From: Muellerivita sp035541195
GTDB taxonomy: Bacteria > Oederibacteriota > Muellerivitia > Muellerivitales > Muellerivitaceae
Assembly: GCA_035541195.1 (NCBI GenBank)
Contig: DATKNU010000112.1
Span: forward strand, 1 to 5,628
Length of the DNA: 5,628 nucleotides
Direction: 5' to 3'
Below are positions 4,405 through 5,628 of the stretch, piece by piece (positions within the stretch are counted from its first letter, which is position 1; every line of letters begins with the position of its first letter). Below the pieces are notes generated by a model, which was not told the origin of the DNA, ran no database searches, and was given only the letters and a program-made list of their open reading frames with translations. Made by a program: the position numbers and the translations under genes.

Positions 4405-5628
4405 GGCAGCGCGGGGCCCAAGGTCTTCATTTTCCTCTGGGACGCCAGGATATCCGCCAGCGGGATTTCAACGACCTTGACCGCCGGCCCGTTCCAGGGA
4501 TCCTTAAAGTCCGTGACGATGGCGCGGGGATAAGCCTGGAGGATTTCTCCCCAGCCCGACCAATCCCAGGGGCTGAAGACCACGGCCACATTCTTGGTGA
4601 CTTGGTTGGGGATGGGCACGCCCTGGTATTGGCGGAAGGGCATCTTGCCGTAGGTCAGGAACTCAAACACGCTGGAATCCGACATCGCCTGCACCAACAC
4701 ATGGCAACGCGGCGAATAGCCCAGGGCCGCCTCGGCGGCCTTCATGTGGTTGAAGCCCAAGGAACTCCAAATGCCCGGGCTGTGCTGGAAGCCCCAGTAA
4801 TAAACCTTGCCATTCACCGCCGCCGCCCCGCCCAAGAGCAACAGCAAAAGGACCAGGGCCGCTCGCCGAAAGGCCCTCGGCGCCCGCGCGAGCCGCGTCC
4901 CCATCCAATCCAATCCCGCGGCCAGGACCATCATCATGAAAGGCAATACGATGAAAAACCGCTGGTCGTTGGTATAGCCCGGGTTCGGCGTGCTGCCCTG
5001 CACCGCGAAGGCGTTGGCCACGATCCCGAAAAAAACGCCGCTGGCGGCGTACCAGAAAAAACGGCCCTTGAAACGGAAAGCCGAGACGATCAAGACCTCC
5101 AGGCCGACCAAGGCCAAGAAGCCCGTGAAGGGATCGATCTCGCAATTGCCCGGCAGGTTGAAACGGGGGTCCACTTGGGGGCTGGCGTGGAAAAGGGACA
5201 CCAAGCTCCAGAAGAAATAAATGGCCGGCAAAAAGACGTTGCCCGTGAGGTGCACTTGGTTGAACACGCTCAGTTCCCGGGACCTGCCGAAGAACTCGTC
5301 CGGGTTATGGGCCATGAAGAGGATGAAAGGCCCCAGAATCCAAAGCAAGAAGAGGCCCGACAGGACCAGGAACTTCCCGTATCGTTGCAAAAACTTGGCG
5401 GGGCGCAGGCTGAGGAAAATGCCGCCCAAGGCCGCGGCCACCATCACCGGGATCAGCCGTCCCGAGATGTAGGTCATGACCCCCGCGCCCGCCCAGAAAC
5501 CGGCCCAGGCGAAATCGATCCGGCGGCCTTCCCGCAGGGCCTTTTCCATGAAATAAAAAGCCGCCATGGCGAAGGACACCGTGAAGATGTCGTCAAAGGG
5601 CGAGAGGCTGTAAAAAAGGAACCACCAG
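4401..5628 (-). CDS. Polytopic membrane protein, GT-C/family 39-like glycosyltransferase candidate (5' end outside window)
   Basis: The frame is open to the right window edge, giving 408 visible residues (edge codon at 5627-5625) that begin WWFLFYSLSPFDDIFT. The first GTG at 5579 is internal, not the start. Counting from the edge, hydrophobic segments lie at about 39-74 (probably two), 85-105, 131-146, 168-184, 189-209, 222-241 and 255-272. A soluble, probably periplasmic tail of about 135 residues follows. Family-like marks are HNPDEFFGRSRELSVFNQ (107-124), NLPGNCEIDPFTGF (157-170) and TNDQRFFIVLPF (219-230). These resemble the later half of PMT/ArnT-like enzymes, which move sugars from polyprenyl-phosphate donors to lipids or proteins on the outer face of the inner membrane. 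The first loop, with the catalytic acidic residues, lies outside the window, so activity cannot be judged. The 4-nt overlap with the methyltransferase gene suggests joint expression. A non-catalytic membrane protein of this fold remains possible. Confidence 0.75.
   Translation of the reverse strand, partial: WWFLFYSLSPFDDIFTVSFAMAAFYFMEKALREGRRIDFAWAGFWAGAGVMTYISGRLIPVMVAAALGGIFLSLRPAKFLQRYGKFLVLSGLFLLWILGPFILFMAHNPDEFFGRSRELSVFNQVHLTGNVFLPAIYFFWSLVSLFHASPQVDPRFNLPGNCEIDPFTGFLALVGLEVLIVSAFRFKGRFFWYAASGVFFGIVANAFAVQGSTPNPGYTNDQRFFIVLPFMMMVLAAGLDWMGTRLARAPRAFRRAALVLLLLLLGGAAAVNGKVYYWGFQHSPGIWSSLGFNHMKAAEAALGYSPRCHVLVQAMSDSSVFEFLTYGKMPFRQYQGVPIPNQVTKNVAVVFSPWDWSGWGEILQAYPRAIVTDFKDPWNGPAVKVVEIPLADILASQRKMKTLGPALP

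Larger units (their letters stand above)
107..5628 (-). other. Candidate transcription unit: membrane GT - methyltransferase - lysS - Lol permease - lolD
   Basis: All five genes share one strand. The junctions, in order of transcription, are a 4-nt overlap, 20 nt, 106 nt and 8 nt. The first two and the last are typical of an operon. The 106-nt junction carries a hairpin with a following U7 tract, so the unit may be split or attenuated there. No convincing promoter was seen in either gap, and promoters inside the upstream coding sequence cannot be ruled out. Confidence 0.5.

Noticed and set aside
3898..4533. 211-codon plus-strand open frame spanning the methyltransferase and the membrane protein end
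   Set aside because: It is antisense to two supported genes across their overlap. No domain or convincing ribosome binding site was seen.
4401..5579. Membrane protein gene starting at the GTG at 5579
   Set aside because: The frame stays open to the window edge with a hydrophobic, family-like sequence, and 5579 has no good ribosome binding site. The gene is partial.

Overview
The window holds five protein-coding genes, all on the minus strand and tightly packed. Read in the direction of transcription (right to left) they are: a 5'-truncated polytopic membrane protein resembling GT-C/family 39 (PMT/ArnT-like) glycosyltransferases (4401-5628), a class I SAM-dependent methyltransferase (3682-4404), lysyl-tRNA synthetase lysS (2156-3661), a LolC/LolE-family lipoprotein-releasing permease (796-2049) and its ATPase lolD (107-787). 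The methyltransferase overlaps the membrane protein by 4 nt, lysS follows after 20 nt, and lolD follows the permease after 8 nt. Only the lysS-to-permease junction (106 nt) and the stretch after lolD (1-106) are sizeable gaps. Each of these is filled almost completely by an imperfect inverted repeat. No stretch over 300 bases lacks a gene, and no tRNA, rRNA, CRISPR array or transposase gene was seen.

A Lol system implies a diderm (Gram-negative) bacterium that sorts lipoproteins to an outer membrane. The DNA is G+C-rich, with strong third-position G/C bias that produces long antisense shadow frames. The order lysS - permease - lolD is one I associate with deltaproteobacteria-like lineages and several uncultured diderm phyla. 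The sequence alone does not fix the taxon.

Functionally the window joins three themes: envelope glycan/lipid modification (membrane glycosyltransferase candidate plus methyltransferase), translation (LysS) and outer-membrane lipoprotein export (permease plus LolD). The last pair forms one machine. The link between the other genes is co-orientation and proximity only.

The most unusual content is in the two gaps. Positions 1-97 form a large hairpin whose arms are each three tandem 9-nt units (consensus about CACGAAGTN). Positions 2061-2151 form a similar hairpin whose arms carry 8-nt units (about NCGGAGAC), flanked by four A6-A7 tracts. Both begin with CACC, both lie within 4-10 nt of an upstream stop codon on the transcribed strand, and they appear to be two versions of one design. 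In the 2061-2151 element, a U7 tract follows the hairpin just before the permease ribosome binding site, and two pairing registers are possible, so attenuation between lysS and the Lol genes is worth testing. No clearly new protein system is visible.
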